Assembly: GCF_040126305.1 (NCBI RefSeq)
Contig: NZ_CP149510.1
Span: forward strand, 535,001 to 599,000
DNA from: Pararhizobium sp. A13
GTDB taxonomy: Bacteria > Pseudomonadota > Alphaproteobacteria > Rhizobiales > Rhizobiaceae
Length of the DNA: 64,000 bases
Direction of reading: 5' to 3'
A program made the translations under genes and the position numbers. Of this stretch, positions 25,327 through 33,200 are shown in pieces. Numbering within the stretch: position 1 is the stretch's first letter; every line of letters starts with the position of its first letter. Under the pieces are notes generated by a model. The model made no database searches and was not told the origin of the DNA. It saw only the letters and a program-made list of their open reading frames with translations.

Positions 25327-27075
25327 CTAATCCACCGCATCGCTTTGCGCGTCACGCAGGATATTCATCTGCTTGCGCTCGCGCGCCATGTCGCTGACAG
25401 CGGCGCGCAGTCGCGGGTGCCGGGCCATGAAGATGTTGAAGTCGCGCCGGTCGAGTTTCAGGAACTGGCAGAAATCCACCGCGATCACATCGGCGGTGCG
25501 CAATCCACCGCTGAGCAGCGCCATCTCGCCGAAGAAAGCGCCCGCCTCCAGAAGGACAGCCTTGCCCGGCAGGCGGACCTCGACGGCGCCGGCGGCGATG
25601 AAATACATGGCATCACCGCGCTCGCCGACCCTGATGACCTTGTCGCCCGGCGATGCCGACGCCGGCCGGAACAGGAGGAGAAGCTCCTCCAGGGCATGTT
25701 CATTGACCTCGGAAAACATCGGGAATGTGTTCACCAGTTGCTGCTTCTTCAGCTGCTGCTGGCTTTCCTTTTCTTCGGCTTTTTCCCTGATGATATCGAG
25801 ATCCCGCGTCAGCGCGGCAAATTTGCGCTGGCCATACTGGCTTGCGAAAACGGGCATCGCACGGCCGATTGCCGTTTTCAGCTTCGCCGCGACAGCGAAC
25901 ATCAGCGGGTTCAGCGTAATCGAAAGAATAGCGCCGGCGAGGATGAGGTCGTGGCCTTCCTGTGACAAGAGCCCGAGCGAGACGCCAAGCCCGGCGACGA
26001 TGAAGGAGAACTCGCCGATCTGCGCCAGGCTTGCCGCCACCGTCAGCGCCATTTGCAGCGGATAGCGCAACAGGAGCACGAAACCGGCGGCGATCAGCGA
26101 TTTGCCGCAAATGATCAGCGCCAGGATGGCGGCGACCGCAAGCGGCTGATGGATCAGGATCATCGGGTTGAACAGCATGCCGACCGAGACGAAGAACAGC
26201 ACCGAAAAAGCATTCTGCAGCGGCAACGAATCGGCGGCGGCCCGGTGGCTGAGGTGGGATTCGCTCATGATGACGCCGGCAAAGAACGCGCCGAGCGCGA
26301 AGGACACGCCGAAAATCGTCGCCGACCCGAAGGCGATGCCGAGCGCGATGGCAAGCACGGTCAGCGTGAACAGTTCGCGCGAGCCGGTGCGAGCGACCAG
26401 CGTCAGCAGCCATGGAACGAGCCGAGGTCCCAGCATGACGGCAAGCACCGCAAAGGCGCCGAGCTTGAGCAGCGTGACAAGAATGGTCAGGGCAATCGAC
26501 GTACCGCCTCCAGCGTCCGTCGCATGCGCTGCCGTCGCACCCTGGTCGCCCAAGACCTCCGCGACGATGGGCAGGAGAACAAGCGTCAGGACCATCGCCA
26601 GATCCTCGACGATCAGCCAGCCGATGGCCACACGGCCATTGGGCGAGTTGACGAGATTTCGCTCTTCCAGCGCCTTGAGCAGCACCACGGTGCTGGCAAC
26701 GGAGACGCTGAGGCCGAAGACGAGCCCAGCGCCGAGACTCCAGCCCCACAGCGTGCAGAGGCCGATGCCGAGCAGCGTCGCAAGGATGATCTGACCGATG
26801 GCGCCGGGAATGGCGATGCCGCGGACGGCGATGAGATCCGATGCCGAAAAATGCAAGCCGACGCCGAACATCAACAGGATGACGCCGATTTCCGCCAGTT
26901 GCGCGGCAAGCGCGCTATCCGCGGTAAAGCCCGGCGTGAACGGCCCCATCAGGATGCCGGCAACCAGATAACCGACCAGCGGCGGCAAACGAAGCCTGTC
27001 CGCAAGATAGCCAAAACCAGCGGCCAGTACGAAGCTGATCGCAACCGTCGCCACCAAAGCCATGTCCTGATGCAC
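25327..27075 (-). CDS. CPA2-type cation/proton antiporter with C-terminal cyclic-nucleotide-binding domain
   Basis: A 582-residue membrane protein. Residues 1-400 form about twelve hydrophobic segments of the KefB/YbaL monovalent cation:proton antiporter-2 family, with LPPLVGYLVAGILMGPFTPG near 31-50 and the GWLIVEDLAMVL segment near 152-163 that carries the exchange Asp. After a charged, coiled linker (about 420-450) the C-terminus is a cNMP-binding beta-roll: GDKVIRVGERGDAMYFI, then the phosphate-binding cassette FFGEMALLSGGLRTADV with its Glu and Arg. Most relatives instead carry an RCK/TrkA-N NAD-binding domain. Transport of K+ or Na+ may therefore respond to cAMP or cGMP. It is monocistronic. 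Confidence 0.9.
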   Translation of the reverse strand: MHQDMALVATVAISFVLAAGFGYLADRLRLPPLVGYLVAGILMGPFTPGFTADSALAAQLAEIGVILLMFGVGLHFSASDLIAVRGIAIPGAIGQIILATLLGIGLCTLWGWSLGAGLVFGLSVSVASTVVLLKALEERNLVNSPNGRVAIGWLIVEDLAMVLTLVLLPIVAEVLGDQGATAAHATDAGGGTSIALTILVTLLKLGAFAVLAVMLGPRLVPWLLTLVARTGSRELFTLTVLAIALGIAFGSATIFGVSFALGAFFAGVIMSESHLSHRAAADSLPLQNAFSVLFFVSVGMLFNPMILIHQPLAVAAILALIICGKSLIAAGFVLLLRYPLQMALTVAASLAQIGEFSFIVAGLGVSLGLLSQEGHDLILAGAILSITLNPLMFAVAAKLKTAIGRAMPVFASQYGQRKFAALTRDLDIIREKAEEKESQQQLKKQQLVNTFPMFSEVNEHALEELLLLFRPASASPGDKVIRVGERGDAMYFIAAGAVEVRLPGKAVLLEAGAFFGEMALLSGGLRTADVIAVDFCQFLKLDRRDFNIFMARHPRLRAAVSDMARERKQMNILRDAQSDAVD

Positions 27076-27181
27076 ACTCTACTCCCGACTGCCCAAGCTG
27101 TTGCGCCAACACAATGTTTTTTCACATCGTAAGCCGTCCTTGGCGCTTTGATAAAGTGGCACATTCGGGAAAATGACGGTT

Positions 27182-27531
27182 TTATCGCCATGAACCGGCT
27201 TCCTGCCCTGTATTCCAGTCGAGGGGCGCTTCATCGATCAGCTTCATCTGGAACCGCCCGTCCGGTTGCACGCATCCACGATGCATTGCCGGACAGATGC
27301 GACGTCCTGTGAAGCTGCCGGATCGCCTTGGTGATGGAGTGGTCGAGCTGCCGGACGTCCAGGTCAGCGGAAGCACCGGTCTCTCGCAGATACTCGCAGG
27401 TGCTCGCCGGTCAGGCCGATCGAATTGTCGATCACATCGATATGCAGCCGGATCTCGCGCCAGGGTTCATCGACGCAATCGGCCAGCGCCTGTCCGATGT
27501 GGGCATAAATGTCTTGTGCGCTTTCCGGCAT
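27182..27531 (-). pseudogene. Frameshifted DUF600 (YezG-like immunity protein) gene
   Basis: From the ATG at 27531 the frame encodes ESAQDIYAHIGQALADCVDE then PWREIRLHIDVIDNSIGL, the usual start of the DUF600/YezG family (Y.eIg..i....p..W....l...v.d.S). Similarity then jumps to a second frame (LDVRQLDHSITKAIRQLHR) and again to a third (PDGRFQMKLIDEAPLDWNTG), which ends at 27182. Two frameshifts, or sequence errors, are needed to restore one protein of about 115 residues. YezG-type proteins are immunity partners of polymorphic toxins; no toxin gene is adjacent. I rate it a relic of a lost toxin-immunity locus. Confidence 0.6.
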
Positions 27532-27632
27532 GTCGCTCCCCTCGCCGCATCGTGATACTATGCGAGATAGGCAAGTCTCGACCGGCGGAATGGATGCGCA
27601 GCAAGAATCACCGGTCACATTCTGAGCATTTC

Positions 27633-27675
27633 GCCTAACTTTTAGGCAATCGACCGAGAGCACCTATTTTAGGCA
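27633..27675. promoter_or_regulatory. GCCTAA-CTT-TTAGGC palindrome and TTTTAGGCA direct repeats upstream of nasT
   Basis: The palindrome is at 27633-27647. TTTTAGGCA occurs at 27640-27648 and again at 27667-27675, 27 bp apart, 35-70 bp before the nasT start. This spacing on one DNA face suits a regulator or tandem promoter elements. Confidence 0.4.
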
Positions 27676-27710
27676 TTGCCAAGAATGCTGCGCTGCGTCA
27701 TCTATGCGCC

Positions 27711-28298
27711 ATGGCTTATTTTGACCTCACCATTCTCGTCATCGATGAGAACGCGATCCGCGCCTCCATCATCGAGGAAGGATTGCGTGAGGCAGGGCAT
27801 ACGAAGGTGACGGTGGTCCATGAAGTCAACGGCATCGCCCGCATCATCGAGACACTGCAGCCGGACGTGATCGTCATCGATCTTGAAAACCCCAATCGCG
27901 ACATGATGGAGCATCTGTTCCAGCTCACTCGGACGGTCGGCCGGCCGATTGCCATGTTCGTCGATCGCTCCGACACAGCCTCGATCGAGGCGGCGGTGGA
28001 AGCCGGCGTCTCCGCCTACATCGTCGATGGCCTGAAGAAGGAGCGCGTCAAACCCATTCTCGACATGGCCGTCAGCCGCTTCAATGCCTTCAGCCGGCTG
28101 CAGCAGGAGCTTGCCGACGCGAAATCCGCACTGGAGGAACGCAAGGTCATCGAGCGGGCGAAGGGCATCCTGATGAAGATGCGCGGCCTTTCCGAGGAGC
28201 AGGCCTTCGCGCTTTTGCGCCAGACGGCGATGAACGAGAAGAAGAAGATGGCGGATATCGCCCAGAGCGTCGTTACCGCCGCAGGATTGTTGATGTGA
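27711..28298 (+). CDS. nasT: ANTAR-domain antitermination regulator of nitrate assimilation (NasT)
   Basis: A 195-residue response-regulator-like protein. The REC-type domain spans 1-125 with Asp57 in VIVIDL at the phosphorylation position, though the surrounding acidic pocket (IDEN at 11-14) is only partly kept. The ANTAR RNA-binding domain is at about 141-188 (RKVIERAKGILMKMRGLSEEQAFALLRQTAM). NasT binds a leader RNA to prevent early termination when the nitrate sensor NasS releases it. The NasS-type gene follows 43 bp downstream and the nitrate transport and reduction operon comes next, which fits this role closely. Confidence 0.93.
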   Translation: MAYFDLTILVIDENAIRASIIEEGLREAGHTKVTVVHEVNGIARIIETLQPDVIVIDLENPNRDMMEHLFQLTRTVGRPIAMFVDRSDTASIEAAVEAGVSAYIVDGLKKERVKPILDMAVSRFNAFSRLQQELADAKSALEERKVIERAKGILMKMRGLSEEQAFALLRQTAMNEKKKMADIAQSVVTAAGLLM

Positions 28299-28341
28299 TG
28301 ACAGCACCTCAGCCAAAGATCTTCCAGCGGGAGGAGTTGGA

Positions 28342-29634
28342 GTGAACATGACCACCAAGGTTACGGAATTGCGCGGTGACGGTCACCTTGCCGCACCCGC
28401 CGGAATGAACGCCGAAGGCCCGCGCACCCTGCGAGCCGGCTTCATTCCGCTTGTCGACGCCTCCGTACTGATCGCCGCCGCCGAGTTCGGCTTTGCGCAG
28501 AAGGAGGGCCTGACCCTCGACCTGGTCAAGGATGTCTCCTGGGCCAATGTCCGCGACCGGCTTGCCTTCCGCCAGTTCGACATCGCTCATATGCTGTCGC
28601 CCATGCCGGTCGCCTCGATGCTGGGGCTCGGCTCCAATCCATCGCCGACGATCACCCCTTTCTCGTTGGGGCGCGGCGGCAATGCGATCACGCTGTCGAC
28701 ACGGCTTTTCGCCCGCATGCGCGAGGCGGCGGCCCTGCCTGAAACGGCGAGCGCTCTGGAGAACGCGCGAGCGCTTTCGAAGGTCATTGAAGGCCTGAAG
28801 GCGCGCGGCGAACCGCTGCCGACATTGGGCGTCACCTATCCCTTCTCCTCGCACAATTACGAATTCCGCTACTGGCTGGCGGCCGGCGGCATCGATCCGG
28901 ACCGCGACGTCAAGCTCGTCGTCGTACCGCCGCCGATGACGTCGGATGCGCTCGCCGCCGGCGCCATCGACGGGTTCTGCGTCGGCGCGCCCTGGAACAT
29001 GGTCGCCTCGGAGCGAGGCGTCGGCCGTATCGTCGCCGCCAAGCAGGACATCTGGCCGTCCGCGCCGGAAAAGGTGATCGGCATGCGGCCCGACTGGGCG
29101 CAGACGCATCCGGAAACGGTCTCCCGATTGATCGTTGCGCTGGATGCGGCGGCACGCTGGTGCGACCGCCCGGACAATCACGATAAGCTGGCGGAAGCGC
29201 TGGCAGACGGCCGTTATCTCTCCGCGCCGGTCGATATCATCCGCCGCGTGCTGGCAGGCGAATTCAACCTCGATGCGCAGGGCAATCGCCGCATCATCGA
29301 CGACTATTTCACGTTCCACGCAGGGTTCGCCAACTACCCGCGCCCGAGCCAGGCCCTGTGGATCTACAGCCAGATGATCCGCTGGGGCCAGACCGACCTG
29401 TCCTCCGCCGGCATGACGGCGGCAGCCGCGGCCTATCGGCCCGACATCTACCGCCTGGCGCTTGGAGCGAACGTTGCACCGCTGCTGGATGACGATATTC
29501 GCGTCGAGGGAGCTGTGGACGGAGACCGCTTCCTGGACGGGCAGGTTTTCGACCCGGTCCGGATGGACGACTATATTGCCGGGTTCGCGGTCAAAAGCAC
29601 GACGCTCGGCGGCCACGCCGGCGACGAAATCTAG
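28342..29634 (+). CDS. nasS: Nitrate sensor, NrtA-like cytosolic protein (NasS)
   Basis: A 430-residue protein of the nitrate/bicarbonate-binding family (NrtA/CmpA). Unlike the true transporter component at 29995 it has no signal peptide, which is the mark of the cytoplasmic sensor NasS. GGAGGAG lies 5 bases before GTG 28342; ATG at 28348 is the alternative. Shared motifs with NrtA include GFIPL.DA..L..A, HMLSPMPVASMLGLG, NYEFRYWLAAGGIDPD, FCVGAPWN and ALWIYSQMIRWGQ. NasS without nitrate holds NasT inactive; binding nitrate frees NasT. The gene is directly downstream of nasT and divergence is not seen, so both form one two-gene unit ahead of the sigma54-driven operon. Confidence 0.92.
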   Translation: MNMTTKVTELRGDGHLAAPAGMNAEGPRTLRAGFIPLVDASVLIAAAEFGFAQKEGLTLDLVKDVSWANVRDRLAFRQFDIAHMLSPMPVASMLGLGSNPSPTITPFSLGRGGNAITLSTRLFARMREAAALPETASALENARALSKVIEGLKARGEPLPTLGVTYPFSSHNYEFRYWLAAGGIDPDRDVKLVVVPPPMTSDALAAGAIDGFCVGAPWNMVASERGVGRIVAAKQDIWPSAPEKVIGMRPDWAQTHPETVSRLIVALDAAARWCDRPDNHDKLAEALADGRYLSAPVDIIRRVLAGEFNLDAQGNRRIIDDYFTFHAGFANYPRPSQALWIYSQMIRWGQTDLSSAGMTAAAAAYRPDIYRLALGANVAPLLDDDIRVEGAVDGDRFLDGQVFDPVRMDDYIAGFAVKSTTLGGHAGDEI

Positions 29635-29796
29635 CGCCACGGCTTTTGCACTGCACAAAAATTCGCACTTGAACTTGCCGTCGCAAAGCAACAGCTGAAT
29701 TTTTTAGCACAAAACAGCAGCGATCAAAAATTACTCACTCAACAGATTGACGCAAAAATCCATACAATTTCAAAGCCATAATGTTTCTCCTCCAAA

Positions 29797-29813
29797 CTGG
29801 CACGGGCTTTGCA
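29797..29813 (+). promoter_or_regulatory. Sigma54 (RpoN) promoter of the nitrate assimilation operon
   Basis: CTGGCACGGGCTTTGCA has the GG at 29799-29800 and GC at 29811-29812 with exactly 10 bp between, matching the TGGCACG-N4-TTGC consensus. It faces nrtA; the predicted start of transcription is near 29824. Nitrogen control through NtrC is expected. Confidence 0.88.
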
Positions 29814-29823
29814 TGACATAAAT

Positions 29824-29994
29824 CGCTCCGGTCAATGGCGATCGCAGCAGACGAACGCGCGATAGGCGTTCGCAAGAGACATCGACGTCGCAAGGGTTTT
29901 GCAGTCCGGGATTCCTCCTTCCCGCATACGCAAATCTCCGAGCGGCGTTTTTTATTGCCAAAAATCCGACCGGCCACAGCAGAGGGAACTGTTC
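29824..29994 (+). promoter_or_regulatory. Leader RNA of nrtA, candidate NasT target
   Basis: About 170 nt between the sigma54 start and nrtA. Hairpins: CGAACGC/GCGTTCG near 29852-29872 with a 7-base loop, and a CGGGA/TCCCG stem (flanked by TTTGC and GCAAA) near 29895-29935. A T-rich run GTTTTTTATT follows at about 29948-29957. This layout is compatible with ANTAR-controlled attenuation, but I could not see two clear hexaloops with the required A1 and G4. Confidence 0.4.
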
Positions 29995-31293
29995 ATGAAG
30001 ACGATTTTGAGCAACGGCATCACCCGTCGCAGCCTCCTGAAAACCACCGCAACCGCCGCACTGATCGGCGCGGTCAAGACGGCCTTCCCGTCGGGCGCCT
30101 TTGCCGCCGGCGCAGGCCCGGAAGTGACCGGCGTCAAGCTCGGCTACATCGCACTGACGGATTCGGCGGCGCTGATCATCGCCAAGGAGAAGGGCTTTTT
30201 CGAAAAGCATGGCATGCCGGACGTCGAGGTTGCCAAACAGGCCTCCTGGGGCGCGACACGCGACAATCTCGTGCTCGGCGGCGCAGCCAACGGCATCGAC
30301 GGCGCCCACATCCTCTCGCCGCTGCCTTACCTGATGCACACCGGCAAGGTGACGCAGAACAACGTTCCGGTACCGATGGCGATCCTCGCCCGCCTAAACT
30401 GCGACAGCCAGGCGATCTCCGTCGCCAAGGAATACGCCGACACCGGCGTCCAGCTCGACGCCTCCAAGCTCAAGGCCGCTTTTGAGAAAAAGAAGGCCGA
30501 CGGCGGCGAAGTGAAGGTGGCGATGACCTTCCCAGGCGGTACCCACGATCTCTGGATCCGCTACTGGCTGGCCGCCGGCGGCATCGACCCCGACAAGGAC
30601 GTCTCGACCATCGTCGTGCCGCCGCCGCAGATGGTGGCGAACATGAAGGTCGGCAACATGGACTGTTTCTGTGTCGGCGAGCCCTGGAACGAACAGCTGG
30701 TCAACCAGGGCATCGGCTTTACCGCGGCGTCCACCGGGGAACTCTGGAAGGGGCATCCGGAAAAGGCGCTCGGCATGCGCGCTGACTGGATCGAGAAGAA
30801 CCCGAACGCCGCCAAGGCGCTGATGATGGCCGTGATGGAAGCCCAGCAATGGTGCGAAAGCATGGACAACAAGGAAGAGATGGCAACGATCCTCGGCAAG
30901 CGCCAATGGATCAACACGCCGGTGAAAGACATCATCGGCCGGCTGAAGGGCGACATCAATTACGGCAACGGCCGGGTCGTGCACGGCACCGATCTCTTCA
31001 TGAAGTTCTGGGCGAACGGCGCTTCCTATCCGTTCAAGAGCCACGACACCTGGTTCCTGGCCGAAAACATCCGGTGGGGCAAACTGGCGCCCGACACGGA
31101 CATCAAGGCACTGGTCGATCAGGTCAACCGCGAGGATATCTGGCGTGCAGCCGCCGCTGATCTGGGCGTTGCCGCATCAGACATTCCAGCCTCGACCTCG
31201 CGCGGCAAGGAAACCTTCTTCGACGGCAAGGTCTTCGACCCGGAAAACCCGTCCGCCTATCTGGATAGCCTGACGATCAAGGCCGCGTCCTGA
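29995..31293 (+). CDS. nrtA: Nitrate ABC transporter substrate-binding protein (NrtA)
   Basis: A 432-residue periplasmic nitrate-binding protein. The ATG at 29995 follows AGAGGGAAC and opens a Tat signal: TRRSLLK with the twin Arg at 11-12, a hydrophobic core at 18-28 and AFA-A near 35-38. The mature part has GYIALTDSAALIIAKEKGFFEKHG, NGIDGAHILSPLPYL, RYWLAAGGIDPDKD, FCVGEPWNEQL and IRWGKL, the family's ligand frame, shared with NasS. It delivers nitrate (or nitrite) to NrtB. It is the first gene of the operon, under the sigma54 promoter and leader. Confidence 0.95.
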   Translation: MKTILSNGITRRSLLKTTATAALIGAVKTAFPSGAFAAGAGPEVTGVKLGYIALTDSAALIIAKEKGFFEKHGMPDVEVAKQASWGATRDNLVLGGAANGIDGAHILSPLPYLMHTGKVTQNNVPVPMAILARLNCDSQAISVAKEYADTGVQLDASKLKAAFEKKKADGGEVKVAMTFPGGTHDLWIRYWLAAGGIDPDKDVSTIVVPPPQMVANMKVGNMDCFCVGEPWNEQLVNQGIGFTAASTGELWKGHPEKALGMRADWIEKNPNAAKALMMAVMEAQQWCESMDNKEEMATILGKRQWINTPVKDIIGRLKGDINYGNGRVVHGTDLFMKFWANGASYPFKSHDTWFLAENIRWGKLAPDTDIKALVDQVNREDIWRAAAADLGVAASDIPASTSRGKETFFDGKVFDPENPSAYLDSLTIKAAS

Positions 31294-31336
31294 TGTGTCC
31301 GGGGCAGCACTGCGGAGTGTTGCCCCTCACCCTAGC

Positions 31337-31412
31337 CCTCTCCCCGCTCGCGGGGAGAGGGACGACGGAGCGAGCCGCATGTTCCTTCCCCCCGTTCACG
31401 GGGAGAAGGGGG
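31337..31412. repeat. Two palindromic repeats in the nrtA-nrtB gap
   Basis: A 12-bp stem CCCTCTCCCCGC / GCGGGGAGAGGG at 31337-31362 with a 2-base loop, and a CCCCCGT/ACGGGGAG-type hairpin near 31388-31412. They may stabilise the nrtA message relative to the membrane gene, as at 5902-6114. Confidence 0.75.
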
Positions 31413-31492
31413 CAGCCCTTCTTCTTAAACAAGGGGGGCCAGATGAGGGGCTCTCGAGCAGGCCCGGTTCAATTTATTGAGGACTAAGACCC

Positions 31493-32386
31493 ATGGCAGC
31501 AACAGCACATAAAGAAGATCTAGCCATCCCCCCGACGATATCCCCGAAGGGTAAGATTATCGCACTGCCGGGCCGGCCCGCTGCGAAAACGAAGCCGAAG
31601 CAGATCGCGGTCGCGCTCGCGCGCAATGTCCTGCCGCCGCTGGTCGTGCTCATCGTCATCCTGACGATCTGGCAGATCCTCTGTTCGGGCGCCGGCGCGA
31701 CGCTGCCGCCGCCGTCGCAGGTCTGGCAGGAAAGCTACGATCTGATCGCCTATCCGTTCTTCGACTACGGCTCGCAGGACATCGGTCTTGGCTGGCGAGT
31801 GCTGATCTCGCTGCAGCGCGTCGCCTATGGTTTCGGCCTTGCCGCCGTCGCCGGCGTGCTCATCGGCGCCGTCATCGGCCAGTCCGTCTGGGCCATGCGC
31901 GGCCTTGATCCGATCTTCCAGATTCTCCGCACCGTTCCGCCGCTCGCCTGGCTGCCTCTGTCGCTCGCCGCGTTCCAGGACTCGAACCCCTCGGCGATCT
32001 TCGTGATCTTCATCACCTCGATCTGGCCGGTGATCATCAACACCGCCGTCGGCGTCCGCAACATCCCGCAGGACTACCGCAACGTCGCCAAGGTGCTGTG
32101 CCTCAACCAGTTCGAGTTCTTCTTCAAGATCATGCTGCCATCGGCAGCCCCTTACATCTTCACCGGCCTTCGTATCGGCGTCGGCCTGTCTTGGCTCGCC
32201 ATCGTCGCGGCTGAAATGCTGACCGGCGGCGTCGGCATCGGCTTCTTCATCTGGGATGCGTGGAACTCGTCGCGCCTGCCCGACATCATCGTCGCGCTCG
32301 CCTATATCGGCGTCGTCGGCTTCATCCTCGACAAGCTGGTCGCAGCTCTCGGCACCATCGTCACCCGCGGCGCTTCCGCATCTTAA
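31493..32386 (+). CDS. nrtB: Nitrate ABC transporter permease (NrtB)
   Basis: A 297-residue permease. About 40 polar residues precede the first membrane segment (VLPPLVVLIVILTIWQIL near 46-63). The EAA-type loop is around VRNIPQDYRNVAKVLCLNQFEFFFKIMLPSAAP at 188-220. GLSWLAIVAAEMLTGGVGIGFFIWDAWN near 227-254 is diagnostic of nitrate/bicarbonate (NrtB/CmpB) permeases. It forms the channel for NrtA-bound nitrate with the ATPase encoded 12 bp downstream. It is separated from nrtA by repeats. Confidence 0.95.
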   Translation: MAATAHKEDLAIPPTISPKGKIIALPGRPAAKTKPKQIAVALARNVLPPLVVLIVILTIWQILCSGAGATLPPPSQVWQESYDLIAYPFFDYGSQDIGLGWRVLISLQRVAYGFGLAAVAGVLIGAVIGQSVWAMRGLDPIFQILRTVPPLAWLPLSLAAFQDSNPSAIFVIFITSIWPVIINTAVGVRNIPQDYRNVAKVLCLNQFEFFFKIMLPSAAPYIFTGLRIGVGLSWLAIVAAEMLTGGVGIGFFIWDAWNSSRLPDIIVALAYIGVVGFILDKLVAALGTIVTRGASAS

Positions 32387-32398
32387 GGGACTTCGATC

Positions 32399-33196
32399 AT
32401 GAACGCCTATCTGAAACTCGACCATATCGACAAGCACTTCGACCGGGGCGGGCAACGCGCCGAGGTATTGAAGGGTGTCAACCTGACGATCGACAAGGGC
32501 GAATTCGTCTCGATCATCGGCCATTCGGGCTGCGGCAAGTCGACCCTGCTCAACCTGATCGCCGGCCTGACGCCGGTTTCGTCCGGCGCGGTGCTGCTGG
32601 AAAACCGGGAGGTCAACGCGCCGGGACCGGAACGCGCCGTCGTCTTCCAGAACCACAGCCTGTTGCCCTGGCTGACGGTCTATGAAAACGTCAACCTCGC
32701 CGTCTCCAAGGTTTTCGGCAGGACCAAGAGCAAGGCGGAACGCCATGAGTGGGTCATGGCCAATCTCGACCTCGTCCAGATGGGCCATGCCAAGGACAAG
32801 CGGCCGTCCGAGATTTCCGGCGGCATGAAGCAGCGCGTCGGCATCGCCCGGGCGCTCGCCATGGAGCCGAAGATCCTGCTGCTCGACGAACCCTTCGGCG
32901 CGCTCGACGCCCTGACGCGGGCGCATCTGCAGGACGCGGTGATGGAAATCCACGCCCGCCTCGGCAACACCATGGTCATGATCACTCACGATGTCGATGA
33001 AGCCGTGCTTTTGTCCGACCGGATCGTCATGATGACCAACGGTCCTGCAGCCAAGATCGGCGAAGTCCTCGACGTGCCGATTGCCCGGCCACGCAACCGC
33101 ATCGAGCTCGCCTCAGACCGCACCTATCTCAAGTGTCGGGAGGCGGTCCTGAAGTTCCTCTATGAACGCCACCGCTTCGTCGAAGCAGCGGAGTAA
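32399..33196 (+). CDS. nrtC: Nitrate ABC transporter ATP-binding protein (NrtC/NrtD-like)
   Basis: A 265-residue ATPase. Walker [10 protein letters not shown] at 41-49, [18 protein letters not shown] (Q-loop) at 81-98, signature ISGGMKQR at 139-146, Walker B LLLDEP at 160-165, then FGALD. The final part has ARPRNRIEL, typical of the nitrate/taurine importer group. It lacks the C-terminal NrtA-like domain of cyanobacterial NrtC, so it equals the single-domain NrtD form. It lies 12 bp after nrtB and 4 bp before nirB. Confidence 0.95.
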   Translation: MNAYLKLDHIDKHFDRGGQRAEVLKGVNLTIDKGEFVSIIGHSGCGKSTLLNLIAGLTPVSSGAVLLENREVNAPGPERAVVFQNHSLLPWLTVYENVNLAVSKVFGRTKSKAERHEWVMANLDLVQMGHAKDKRPSEISGGMKQRVGIARALAMEPKILLLDEPFGALDALTRAHLQDAVMEIHARLGNTMVMITHDVDEAVLLSDRIVMMTNGPAAKIGEVLDVPIARPRNRIELASDRTYLKCREAVLKFLYERHRFVEAAE

Positions 33197-33200
33197 GCCC

